A stretch of 64,000 bases of DNA from NCBI GenBank assembly GCA_021604665.1, contig BQJK01000002.1, forward strand, positions 248,001 through 312,000. Reading direction: 5' to 3'. The notes beneath the pieces are model-generated. The model did not search any database, was not told the DNA's origin, and was given only the letters and a program-made list of their open reading frames with translations. Below, in pieces: positions 46,423 through 54,109 of this stretch. Positions within the stretch are counted from its first letter, which is position 1; each line of letters opens with the position of its first letter. This DNA is from Rhodomicrobium sp. GTDB lineage: Bacteria > Pseudomonadota > Alphaproteobacteria > Rhizobiales > HXMU1428-3. Both the position numbers and the translations under genes were made by a program.

Positions 46423-46833
46423 CTACGCCCCCTCAATTGCGTCCATTACCACGCGCATGGCGTGGAGGGCTTTGGGGAAGCCGGCGTAGATGGTCATCTG
46501 CAAGATGAGTTCGGTGATCTCTTGTTTGGTCGCCCCGGCCTTGAGGGCCGCCGTTACATGGGCTTCCAGCTCGCGGTCGGCGCCGCCCTGGGTCACGAGG
46601 CTGGCGATGGTGCAGAGCTCTCTGGTTTTAATATCCAGCCCTGGGCGGGCGTAATGGTCGGCGAAGGCATATTCAATCACACAGGCGGCCATTTCTGGTG
46701 AGGTCTTTTTCATCTCCTCCATCACCGCCATGCCGGTTTCGCCGTGGATCGCTGTCAGCGCCTCCCAGCCTTTTTGATAGCGGGCGCTTTTCTCCCGCGC
46801 GACCTCATCATCATTAATATCATCCTTGGCCAT
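46423..46833 (-). CDS. Carboxymuconolactone decarboxylase family protein
   Basis: A 136-residue CMD/AhpD-fold protein. The conserved run is TRELCTIASLVTQGGADRELEAHVTAALKAGATKQEI, followed by LILQMTIYAGFPKALHAM. This matches the gamma-carboxymuconolactone decarboxylase branch rather than AhpD, as no CxxC pair is present. No protocatechuate-pathway genes are nearby, so the true substrate is unknown and a decarboxylase role is not implied. Confidence 0.87.
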   Translation of the reverse strand: MAKDDINDDEVAREKSARYQKGWEALTAIHGETGMAVMEEMKKTSPEMAACVIEYAFADHYARPGLDIKTRELCTIASLVTQGGADRELEAHVTAALKAGATKQEITELILQMTIYAGFPKALHAMRVVMDAIEGA

Positions 46834-46925
46834 ATCCGCTCCCCCTCTTCGCTTTGCCGCGCGATGATAACCGCGCTTACCGGCTTGGACAATGGTTCAG
46901 ATTATTGCTTTTGCGGGGGCAGCTT

Positions 46926-47369
46926 TTACTTTGGGTCAGTGTTTGTGGGGTTTGCTTCTGCTTCCAGCGGCTCTGCTGGCAGAATTTCAGGTAAGATTTC
47001 TGGCGGTAATGGGCGGGTGAAGATGAACAGCGACGTCAAACTCAACACCACCAGCTGCAAGCCCAGCGCATAGACAGGCGCGCCGAATATGACACTGATC
47101 GCAAATGCCGCGATCATCGCAAGGCCGGCTGCCACCTTTGCCCGCTTTGAAATCGCGCCATGGCGTTGCCAATCTTTAATGGGCGAGCCCAGCCGTGGGT
47201 GCTCCACCAGCCAGTTATGCAGCGTCTCTGAACTTTGGGAAAAGCAAAAAGCTGCCAGCAGCAAAAACGGCGTTGTCGGCAGCAACGGCAATGGTATGCC
47301 CAGCACACCCAGCCCCAGCGCAATAAAGCCCGAGGTAATCCAGAAAGTGCGGTGTATATGCTGTTTCAT
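46926..47369 (-). CDS. DUF454 (YbaN-like) inner-membrane protein
   Basis: A 147-residue membrane protein with the DUF454 pattern. FWITSGFIALGLGVLGIPLPLLPTTPFLLLAAFCFSQSS is followed by WLVEHPRLGSPIKDWQRHGAI and two more hydrophobic segments, then a Pro/Glu-rich tail. The function of the family is unknown. The ATG lies next to GAGAGAGAAG, which is itself the edge of a dispersed repeat copy (47374 onward), so the repeat supplies the sequence around its ribosome site. Confidence 0.88.
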   Translation of the reverse strand: MKQHIHRTFWITSGFIALGLGVLGIPLPLLPTTPFLLLAAFCFSQSSETLHNWLVEHPRLGSPIKDWQRHGAISKRAKVAAGLAMIAAFAISVIFGAPVYALGLQLVVLSLTSLFIFTRPLPPEILPEILPAEPLEAEANPTNTDPK

Positions 47370-47373
47370 ACTT

Positions 47374-47462
47374 CTCTCTCACGGGGCTGAGCCCGCATCT
47401 CATTTTGGGCTTCAGATGCCCACTACGCATCCGCCCAGATGCGCGAGCTGCCCTCCGAGGGA
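47374..47462 (+). repeat. Dispersed palindromic repeat, copy 3 (long core)
   Basis: It starts CTCTCTCACGGGGCTGAGCC and ends GAGCTGCCCTCCGAGGG. The core is longer than in the other copies and holds GCATCT...AGATGC and GGGC...GCCC pairs. Confidence 0.75.
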
Positions 47463-47549
47463 ATTATCTATCTCACGCCAAGTTCGCTAACGCTCACGGC
47501 TCCGATGGGGCGGCGCAACGCGCCGGGCTCTCTCGCGTTCGCCATGTCC

Positions 47550-47578
47550 CACAGCACCCGCTTCGCGAGTGTGCTGTG
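47550..47578. repeat. Hairpin with flanks shared with 45732-45763
   Basis: CACAGCAC (47550-47557) pairs with GTGCTGTG (47571-47578), with an inner CGC/GCG stem. It is preceded by ATGTCC and followed by CTCCTTCTTCGT, as at 45732-45763, but the stem bases differ. Confidence 0.65.
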
Positions 47579-47884
47579 CTCCTTCTTCGTATTTCTAGTT
47601 ACTATCACTCGTCTGTCGAGACTCTAATTGTTTACGGCTGATTGCTCGCCTAACTTGTATTCTGCTGTGACGGAAGCCAGCGCCAAGGATAAAAAATCAG
47701 AAGTGGCACTACTTATCACAATATTTCACCTTAACTTGCTTATCAAAATGCATTGCTGGCTGACATGGCGCAGCGCCAGCGCTGTTGCTAGTGGGCAACC
47801 TAAAGCGCCACTAAAAGCGAAGCCTGGCGCATTTCTGGCGATCAGCTAATTCGTGTTCGCTACGCACCGTTCGGGCTGATATAG

Positions 47885-47938
47885 GCGCCACCCCTCGGAG
47901 GCCCAAGCGCAGAGCGCTTGGAATAGCCCGTGAGCGCG
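47885..47938 (-). repeat. Dispersed palindromic repeat, copy 4 (inverted)
   Basis: Read on the minus strand it starts CGCGCTCACGGGCTATTCC and ends GGGCCTCCGAGGGGTGGCGC. The core CCAAGCGC/GCGCTTGG forms a perfect 8-bp hairpin (47903-47921). It abuts the stop codon of the SDR gene. Confidence 0.8.
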
Positions 47939-48601
47939 TCACCAAGGCAGTTCATAGCCTTCAGCGTGCCAGAAGGTGCCGGTTTGGTCGAGGCCGACAT
48001 TGTCCATGCGGTCGATCAGGCCTTTGGCGGCGTCTTCTGGTGGGGTTGGGCCAGCGAAGTTGACCATGTCTGTGGCTACATAGCCCGGGTGAAGCAGCAC
48101 AAGTGAGATGCCGCGTGGCTCCAGGTCGATGCTCAGATTTTTGCCGACCATGTTGACCGCGGTTTTCGAGATGCGATAGCCATAATTGCCGCCGCCGCCA
48201 TTATCGGTTATCGAGCCGACGCGGCTTGAGACGATGCCGACCTTGGAGCCGCGCACCATAAGCGGGCATAATGTATGGGTCACCCTGAGAGGGCCTAATG
48301 TGTTGACCTCAAACTGGCGGCGGATGCGATCGTAATTCATGTCGATCATATCTTCAGATGAAAGAATACCGGCATTGTTTATCAGCACATCAATCTGTGT
48401 ATCACCTAGCGCGCGCTTGAACTCCAGCACGGACTGATCATCAGAGACATCGACACCTACATGCACCTTTGCGCCCGTTGCATCCAGCTCATCTGATGTT
48501 TTGCGCACAGCGGCGATAACCTCATCGCCCCGCGCGGCATATTGCTTCGCCAGCTCTAAACCAATGCCTTTATTCGCCCCTGTGATTACGACTGTCGCCA
48601 T
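47939..48601 (-). CDS. Short-chain dehydrogenase/reductase
   Basis: A 220-residue classical SDR. It has the cofactor site VITGANKGIGLELAKQ, the NNAGIL segment, the catalytic Ser in VGIVSSRVGS, and YGYRISK with the catalytic Tyr and Lys. It resembles the C-factor-like or carbonyl-reductase-like SDRs. The substrate is unknown. Its end abuts an inverted copy of the dispersed repeat, so the last residues could have been altered by insertion, but YELPW is a plausible natural end. Confidence 0.88.
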   Translation of the reverse strand: MATVVITGANKGIGLELAKQYAARGDEVIAAVRKTSDELDATGAKVHVGVDVSDDQSVLEFKRALGDTQIDVLINNAGILSSEDMIDMNYDRIRRQFEVNTLGPLRVTHTLCPLMVRGSKVGIVSSRVGSITDNGGGGNYGYRISKTAVNMVGKNLSIDLEPRGISLVLLHPGYVATDMVNFAGPTPPEDAAKGLIDRMDNVGLDQTGTFWHAEGYELPW

Positions 48602-48721
48602 TACAAATCCGTCCTTTTTCTTTTGTCTCGTAGCGCATCATGCCTCACATCAGGCGCGCACGCTTTTGAATTGCAAGGTACATGATGCCATCGGGTGATA
48701 TCAAGGCGCAATTAGCTGAGA

Positions 48722-48747
48722 AAAGATCAGCCTTTAGGCTGACCTTT
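48722..48747 (-). terminator. Terminator of the DUF2939 gene
   Basis: TCAGCC (48727-48732) pairs with GGCTGA (48737-48742), extended by outer AAAG/CTTT pairing. On the minus strand TTTTCT follows. It lies about 50 bp after the DUF2939 stop. Confidence 0.75.
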
Positions 48748-48797
48748 GTCATGTGATCCGGTTTAAGGCTATTTATTGCCGGGGTGGTTATGGTTGC

Positions 48798-49535
48798 TTA
48801 TTCAAGGCGCGGCACCAGTTTGCTTAGCTTCCAGTCATTATCGATAAAGCTCATCCCGGCGACGATATCTGCCTTTTTCGCAGATGGCTTTTTGGAAAGG
48901 CCAATCTCAAAGCTTAAAGGGCCGGTGAATTCAAAGCTTTTGATATTCGCCAGGCCATAGGGCTCTTTTTTTGCATTTGATGCGGGCTCTGAAATATCGT
49001 CCTGCAGGCTTTTTCCGAGGTCTTTGGTGTATTTATTGATGGTGCCGACCACAAATTTTTCACCGCCTGGGATCTGTTTGGCGATCTCTTTCACCGTATC
49101 AAGAATGCCGCCGATGCCTTCTTTCGGCGCGCCATCTTCTCCGCTTGTTTCGCCGAGCTTTTGGAAGAAATTACCAACGCCCATTTTAGCCACATCAATC
49201 TCGCCGCCCTGATTGGCCAGCTTGATCACGCCTTTCGGCGTTACATAAGCGTCCAGCACTTCATTGACGATTTGCGGGGTCAGCTCTGTTGCCAGCGTGC
49301 CGACCAGGATGCCTTCTGTGCCGTATCTTTTGGATTGTTTGGCGATCTCTTTTTTAACGCGCTCTGAAACGGGTTCGCGTAGAGACTCTCGCAAAGGCGC
49401 CCAGGCGACTTTACGCTCCAGCACAGGCTCTTGCCGGGTCTGAATGCCATCTCCGATTTGATAAAGTGAATAGGCGGGCCAGGCGGCATAAAACGCCAAT
49501 GCCAGGATTGTGATCACTAATAGCAGCTTTTTCAT
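48798..49535 (-). CDS. DUF2939 domain protein
   Basis: A 245-residue protein anchored by one N-terminal hydrophobic segment or uncleaved signal (MKKLLLVITILALAFYAAWP). The pattern AWPAYSLYQIGDGIQTRQEPVLERKVAWAPLRESL is typical of DUF2939. A middle Gly/Glu-rich part and a C-terminal beta-rich part (FEFTGPLSFEIGLSKK, ADIVAGMSFIDNDWKLSKLVP) follow. It is probably periplasmic-facing. Function unknown; single gene with its own terminator. Confidence 0.82.
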   Translation of the reverse strand: MKKLLLVITILALAFYAAWPAYSLYQIGDGIQTRQEPVLERKVAWAPLRESLREPVSERVKKEIAKQSKRYGTEGILVGTLATELTPQIVNEVLDAYVTPKGVIKLANQGGEIDVAKMGVGNFFQKLGETSGEDGAPKEGIGGILDTVKEIAKQIPGGEKFVVGTINKYTKDLGKSLQDDISEPASNAKKEPYGLANIKSFEFTGPLSFEIGLSKKPSAKKADIVAGMSFIDNDWKLSKLVPRLE

Positions 49536-49676
49536 TGATTACCCCCAATCAAGAGCTAGGCCGTAAACTTATAAACATATAGCATAACCGGTTATAACTG
49601 AATGGCGATCCTTTTATGGCGGGATTGCTTATTACGGGCGATGACCGCGCCTTTACGCACATCACGGGGGATTTTT

Positions 49677-50408
49677 ATGTCTAAGGTTACTTTATATAAA
49701 TTTGGCAACGCTTATGGCATTCCAGACCCGAGCAGTTTTGTTTTAAAACTTGAGACCTTTTTGCGCCTTGCCAAAATTGACTATGAAGCTGTTGCCGGCG
49801 ATGTGCGGAAATCTCCAAAGGCCAAGTTCCCCTCTATCAAATTAAATGATCAGTTTATTGGCGATAGTGAAATTTGTATCGCGGCGCTTGGCAAAGAGTT
49901 TGGCGTTAACCTCAATGAGGGGCTCTCGGCCAAAACGCTGGCAGATCACCGGGCGCTGCGGCTAGCGCTTGAGAACCACACCTATTTTCTGATGATCTAT
50001 TATCGCTGGTTGACGCCGAATAACGCGGCCCTGATGAGGGAGACTTTTTTCTCAAGCCTTGGGGTTATGGGGCGGGTGATTTTTGCAATGGTGCAGAAGG
50101 GTTATAAACGCACGCTCTATGGGCAGGGCATCTTGCGCTACACAGAGGCGGAGAAAGAGGAGCTGATTGCGGGTGATGTGAAGATGTTGAGCGACAGCCT
50201 TGGGGATGCGCCATTTTTTGGCGGTGAGAGCCCGCGTGAGATTGACTGCACCACCTTTGGCATCATCGCTAATCTATTGTTGCCGGAGATGGAAGGCCAG
50301 CTTGCCCGCTATGCTTCAGCTGATGAGCGGCTTGTGGCCTATAATAACCGGATGACCGAGCTGACCTTTCCTGATTATAAGGACACTATGATACGGAACG
50401 GCTCATAA
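49677..50408 (+). CDS. Glutathione S-transferase-like protein (metaxin/Fax-type)
   Basis: A 243-residue protein with an N-terminal thioredoxin-like GST domain (VTLYKFGNAYGIPDPSSFVLKLETFLRLAKIDYE, then KFPSIKLNDQFIGDSE) and a helical C-terminal domain. The pattern is closest to the GST-N/metaxin-like group related to the Fax family rather than to detoxifying GSTs. ATG 49677 has GGGGGA at 5 nt; the open frame runs further upstream only through repeat sequence. It is a single gene, convergent with hisG. Substrate unknown. Confidence 0.83.
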   Translation: MSKVTLYKFGNAYGIPDPSSFVLKLETFLRLAKIDYEAVAGDVRKSPKAKFPSIKLNDQFIGDSEICIAALGKEFGVNLNEGLSAKTLADHRALRLALENHTYFLMIYYRWLTPNNAALMRETFFSSLGVMGRVIFAMVQKGYKRTLYGQGILRYTEAEKEELIAGDVKMLSDSLGDAPFFGGESPREIDCTTFGIIANLLLPEMEGQLARYASADERLVAYNNRMTELTFPDYKDTMIRNGS

Positions 50409-50480
50409 GGTTTGCGACCTATTGCAGCTGATAAGGCAAGGAGCTTGGTCTACGCCATAAGACCCTGAAGCATCCTGTAT

Positions 50481-51245
50481 TTATTTTTCAGCTGTATCAG
50501 ACGTAGTGCTGTCTGGCTCAACAGTTTCTGGTTCTTCACCTTCTATTTGCATGTCCAGTTTTTTCATTATATCGAGGCGCACTTCGGCAGCGCCGCCGCC
50601 CCATTCTGCTGTGCGGCTGGCGATCAGGTTGGCCTCAGACTTGAGGATAACGCCATCTTCCAGAATGCGGAGATGGTTGGCCTGAAGCGTTTCCCCGGTA
50701 GAGGTGATATCAACAATAAGGTCAGCTGTGCCGCCCATGGGGGTGCCTTCTGTCGCGCCGAGGCTTTCGACGATACGATAGCCTGCAACAGCTTTTTTAA
50801 TGAAATATTGCCGGGTCAGGTTCATATATTTGGTGGCGACTTTCAAGCGGCGACTATGGTGGCGACGGAACTCTCTCGCCATTTCTTCAAGGTCGGCGGT
50901 GGTTCTTACGTCTAGCCAGCAGTCAGGGACGGCTACAACAACATCTGCCTGGCCGAAGCCGAGCTTTTTCATAAACTCAACCCGCTCATCGGCACCGATG
51001 ATGTTCTCGCGCACGAGATCCTCGCCTGTGATACCCATATGGATCTGGCCGGTTTTCAGTTGGTAAGCGATTTCTGAGGCAGAGAGATAGACAATATCAA
51101 CATCATCATAGCCTTCAATCTCACCTTGATAGCCGCGATCATGGCCAATTTTTTGGATATTTAGACCGCGATCTCTGAAATATTTGCTGGTCTCCTCCAT
51201 CAGGCGACCTTTGGAGGGAACGGCGATTGTTAGGGTCTCTGTCAT
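50481..51245 (-). CDS. hisG: ATP phosphoribosyltransferase, short form
   Basis: First enzyme of histidine synthesis: ATP plus PRPP to phosphoribosyl-ATP. The 254-residue product is the short form that needs HisZ as regulatory partner: TIAVPSKGRLMEET, the PRPP-binding region VDITSTGETLQANHLRIL, and no C-terminal ACT domain. An acidic extension of about 25 residues follows. Its ATG overlaps the hisZ stop by 4 bp (ATGA), so the two are translationally coupled. Confidence 0.94.
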   Translation of the reverse strand: MTETLTIAVPSKGRLMEETSKYFRDRGLNIQKIGHDRGYQGEIEGYDDVDIVYLSASEIAYQLKTGQIHMGITGEDLVRENIIGADERVEFMKKLGFGQADVVVAVPDCWLDVRTTADLEEMAREFRRHHSRRLKVATKYMNLTRQYFIKKAVAGYRIVESLGATEGTPMGGTADLIVDITSTGETLQANHLRILEDGVILKSEANLIASRTAEWGGGAAEVRLDIMKKLDMQIEGEEPETVEPDSTTSDTAEK

Positions 51246-52429
51246 GTTGTGGCTCCCTCATTCAGCGCGGCCAGGCGATCCAGATGGATGGCAGCACCAA
51301 TGGCTGGTGTTTTCCGCGATAATCCGAGATTTTTCAGGAGGTTGTTATAGCGACCGCCACCGGCCAAATGACCTTCAACGCCCATATTCTGCTTTTCTAC
51401 CTGGAAGACGAAGCCAGTGTAATATTCTATCTGCCGGCCAAAATCTGCGGTGAACTCAGCATGGGAAAGGTCCACATTCATTTTAGATAGCCATTCAATG
51501 CGCTTCTGGTAGCGATCAAGCGCTTGGGTTATATCCAGCCCGGCATTGGATGCAAGATCTTGCAACCTGGCGCCAACGGCTTTTGGCGGCGCGGAAATCT
51601 CTAGATAGCGATCAATCAACTCGATTTTTTCAGCGGCCAGCGGTTCTGCTATGAGGTCTGAGGCCTTGGTGATGAGTTGGTTGGTGATTTCTGTCAGGCT
51701 GCGGGCACCGATAAGCGGTATGTTGCGATCAGCCAGATATTTGCCAACATGATTTTCAGCTTCTTTCTGGTTTTCATCGGTAATTTTGCGGAGCAGAGCT
51801 GCCAAATCTTTTTGGTATTCGTGATTGTTTGGCTCACCCAGTCTTTTGAGGATTTTGCTAAACTCATTTTTGCGCCAGAAATTTTCTGAAAGACGCTTGC
51901 GCCAGCGTACCGGCATTTCTATGGCCTCCAGAAGCGCATAGAACAGCCCAAGGTCGCCTAAGCGAATTGTGTAATCTGTCACGCCGATTTCTGTTAACGC
52001 GGCGATGGTGTAGCTCAGCACTTCTGCTTCGGCTTTTTCAGCATCTTCTTTACCAAAAATTTCGATGCCTGCCTGGCGAAACTCGCGCGCATTGCCATGT
52101 GCCGGGCCATCATAAGGATAGCGAAAGGCGGTGCCGGAATAACAGACGCGGGCTTTTTCTCCCAGTTCCTGTTGGCGTTCAATGTAAACACGGGCTGCCG
52201 GGACCGTGAGGTCTGGCCGCAAGCATAGCTCCTCGCCGTCAATATCTGTGAAGACATAAGTGCGGCCGCGGATGGCTTCCCCTATCTGCTGCAAATAAAC
52301 ATCAGCTGGCTGCATCACCGCTGGCTCTATCTGCTCGAAACCGGCGCTTGTGAAAGAGGCCACGACACGGCGGTCTATTGATTGCATTAATGCCAGATCA
52401 GGTATGGCGCTGGCGGTCATTTCATTCAT
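51242..52429 (-). CDS. hisZ: ATP phosphoribosyltransferase regulatory subunit
   Basis: HisRS-like protein without tRNA-charging activity that completes the short-form HisG and carries histidine feedback. The 395-residue protein keeps class II features (ELCLRPDLTVPAARVY, YSGTAFRYP, EFTADFGRQIEYYTGFVF) but lacks an anticodon-binding domain. It overlaps hisS by 4 bp upstream and hisG by 4 bp downstream, the standard rhizobial hisS-hisZ-hisG operon. Confidence 0.93.
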   Translation of the reverse strand: MNEMTASAIPDLALMQSIDRRVVASFTSAGFEQIEPAVMQPADVYLQQIGEAIRGRTYVFTDIDGEELCLRPDLTVPAARVYIERQQELGEKARVCYSGTAFRYPYDGPAHGNAREFRQAGIEIFGKEDAEKAEAEVLSYTIAALTEIGVTDYTIRLGDLGLFYALLEAIEMPVRWRKRLSENFWRKNEFSKILKRLGEPNNHEYQKDLAALLRKITDENQKEAENHVGKYLADRNIPLIGARSLTEITNQLITKASDLIAEPLAAEKIELIDRYLEISAPPKAVGARLQDLASNAGLDITQALDRYQKRIEWLSKMNVDLSHAEFTADFGRQIEYYTGFVFQVEKQNMGVEGHLAGGGRYNNLLKNLGLSRKTPAIGAAIHLDRLAALNEGATT

Positions 52430-53943
52430 GCGCTTTGCTCCTGATCCGTATTGCGGGCGGCCAGCATCTCTTTAACTGTGCTGATGAGATCATCTGCCCC
52501 GACGGTTTTTTGCGCAGCGCGGCTTTCGCGCCATTCTTTATTATCTGTAATTTCTTTTGAAAGCTCGCTACCGACATCAAGGTCTTTAATCGTCACTTTA
52601 CCCTCTGCCTGCTCGTCTTCGCCCTCGATCACCACGAGGGAAGCGGCGCGGCGGTCTGCATATTTTAACTGGGCGCGCATGCCGCTGGACCCTAAATATA
52701 GCTCAGACTTGATGCCAGCACCGCGCAGGGACTGGACCATGGCCTGGTAGCGTCCTTTTTGCTCCTGATCCATTACCAGCACTACGACAGGGGCGTTGCG
52801 CTTATCTGCTTCAAGTTTGCCAAGGGCTTCAAGTGCCGCATAGGCGCGGGAGACCCCAATGGAAAAACCTGTTGCGGGCACCGGCTGGCCTTTGAATCTC
52901 GCGACTAGCCCATCATAGCGGCCACCGCCACCAAGTGAGCCGAAGCGCACCATCTCGCCCTCTTCATTTTTAGTCTCGAAGGTCAACTCGGCTTCCATCA
53001 CGGGCCCGGTGTAATAATCAAGGCCGCGCACTATGGTTGGGTCAAAGCGAACGCGGTCCGCCTTGAAACTTCCAGCTTCTAGCAAATCATCAATTTCGCG
53101 CAGCTCTGCCAGGCCTTCCCGGCCACTGGGGCTTTCACTAACCAGTGGCTCCAGCGCGCCAAGCACATCGCCGCGGGCTTCATTACCAGCCCGGAGATAG
53201 ACGAGGAATTTATCAATTTGCGCAGGGGCCAGATTAGCGCCTTTTGTGAAATCACCTGATTCATCCTTGCGGCCTTCACCGAGGAGATATGTGACGCCTT
53301 CTTCGCCAAGGCGATCGAGTTTATCAATGGCGCGCAGAACCGTGAGGCGCTGGCTGGCATTTTCTTCAGCGACCGGATCTATGCCGGCGCTCTCTAATAC
53401 ACCATCCAGAATTTTGCGGTTGTTCATATTGATCAGATAATCGCCGCGTTTCAGGCCGAGATGCTCCAGGCTGTCTGCACCGAGCATGGCAAGTTCGGCG
53501 TCAGCTGCGACGCTATCTGCGCCGACGCTATCTGCATCAAACTGGGTAAACTGGCGAAAGCGGCCGGGGCCCGGTTTTTCATTGCGCCAGACATGGCCCG
53601 TCTGGTAGCGGCGAAATGGCTTTGGCAGCTCATCATAATTGGCCGCAACAAAGCGAGCGAGCGGGGCTGTCAGGTCATAGCGCAGCGAGACCCATTCACC
53701 ATCTTCATCTTCCTCAAAAGAAAAAACGCCAGCGTTGGGCCGGTCCTGATCGGGTAAGAATTTACCGAGACACTCTGAATATTCAAAGGCTGGGGTCTCC
53801 AGCGCTTCAAAGCCATAGAGTTCATATATCTCGCGCAAACGGGCGAGCATGTTGGTCATCGCGCCTATTTCATCGGCGCGGATGTCTCTGAGCCCTTTGG
53901 GGAGGCGAGGTTTTGGTCGAAAGGTTTTTTGCTTTTTGGCCAT
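52426..53943 (-). CDS. hisS: Histidyl-tRNA synthetase, alphaproteobacterial type
   Basis: Class II synthetase charging tRNA-His. The 505-residue protein has PKGLRDIRADE, WVSLRYDLTAPLARFV, motif 2 in GHVWRNEKPGPGRFRQFTQFDAD, the histidine site FDPTIVRGLDYYTGPV, motif 3 in GGGGRYDGLV, and a C-terminal anticodon domain. The motif 2 loop and length match the distinctive alphaproteobacterial HisRS, which is known to work with a tRNA-His that lacks the extra G-1. That property is inferred here, as the tRNA is not in the window. It heads the hisS-hisZ-hisG operon. Confidence 0.95.
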   Translation of the reverse strand: MAKKQKTFRPKPRLPKGLRDIRADEIGAMTNMLARLREIYELYGFEALETPAFEYSECLGKFLPDQDRPNAGVFSFEEDEDGEWVSLRYDLTAPLARFVAANYDELPKPFRRYQTGHVWRNEKPGPGRFRQFTQFDADSVGADSVAADAELAMLGADSLEHLGLKRGDYLINMNNRKILDGVLESAGIDPVAEENASQRLTVLRAIDKLDRLGEEGVTYLLGEGRKDESGDFTKGANLAPAQIDKFLVYLRAGNEARGDVLGALEPLVSESPSGREGLAELREIDDLLEAGSFKADRVRFDPTIVRGLDYYTGPVMEAELTFETKNEEGEMVRFGSLGGGGRYDGLVARFKGQPVPATGFSIGVSRAYAALEALGKLEADKRNAPVVVLVMDQEQKGRYQAMVQSLRGAGIKSELYLGSSGMRAQLKYADRRAASLVVIEGEDEQAEGKVTIKDLDVGSELSKEITDNKEWRESRAAQKTVGADDLISTVKEMLAARNTDQEQSA

Positions 53944-54016
53944 CTTAATTTTTCGCGTTTGATTGCAGGCGGTTCTAACTTATCCCTCAAGGTGGGGCAA
54001 GTCTTTAAGCCCGGGG

Positions 54017-54076
54017 GTTTCTGTTTATAAGGGCTTCTGTTTATCGGGGCCTGTATTTACACGTGTCTATTTTTCC
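54017..54076. repeat. Degenerate 15-bp tandem repeat upstream of hisS
   Basis: Four successive 15-mers: GTTTCTGTTTATAAG, GGCTTCTGTTTATCG, GGGCCTGTATTTACA and CGTGTCTATTTTTCC. The CTGTTTAT core decays along the array. It lies between the hisS start and the end of the LutA-type gene. Confidence 0.7.
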
Positions 54077-54109
54077 AAAAGCTGGCGTTTAAGCGATTAA
54101 GCATTTTTC

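Larger units (their letters stand above)
47370..47938. other. Repeat-rich spacer DUF454-SDR
   Basis: 569 bp without a real gene: palindromic repeat copy 3 (47374-47462), a hairpin with conserved flanks (47550-47578), a GTTGCTAGTGGGCAAC hairpin near 47784-47799 related to 63379-63445, and inverted copy 4 (47885-47938). Open frames across it consist of repeat sequence. Confidence 0.65.

Noticed and set aside
44722..48600. Genomic island with integrase or insertion sequences
   Set aside because: Repeats and orphan genes are present, but I find no integrase, transposase or terminal direct repeat; small non-autonomous repeats explain the structure better.
50481..53943. Duplicate histidyl-tRNA synthetase
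   Set aside because: The second HisRS-like protein lacks the anticodon domain and overlaps short-form hisG, so it is HisZ.
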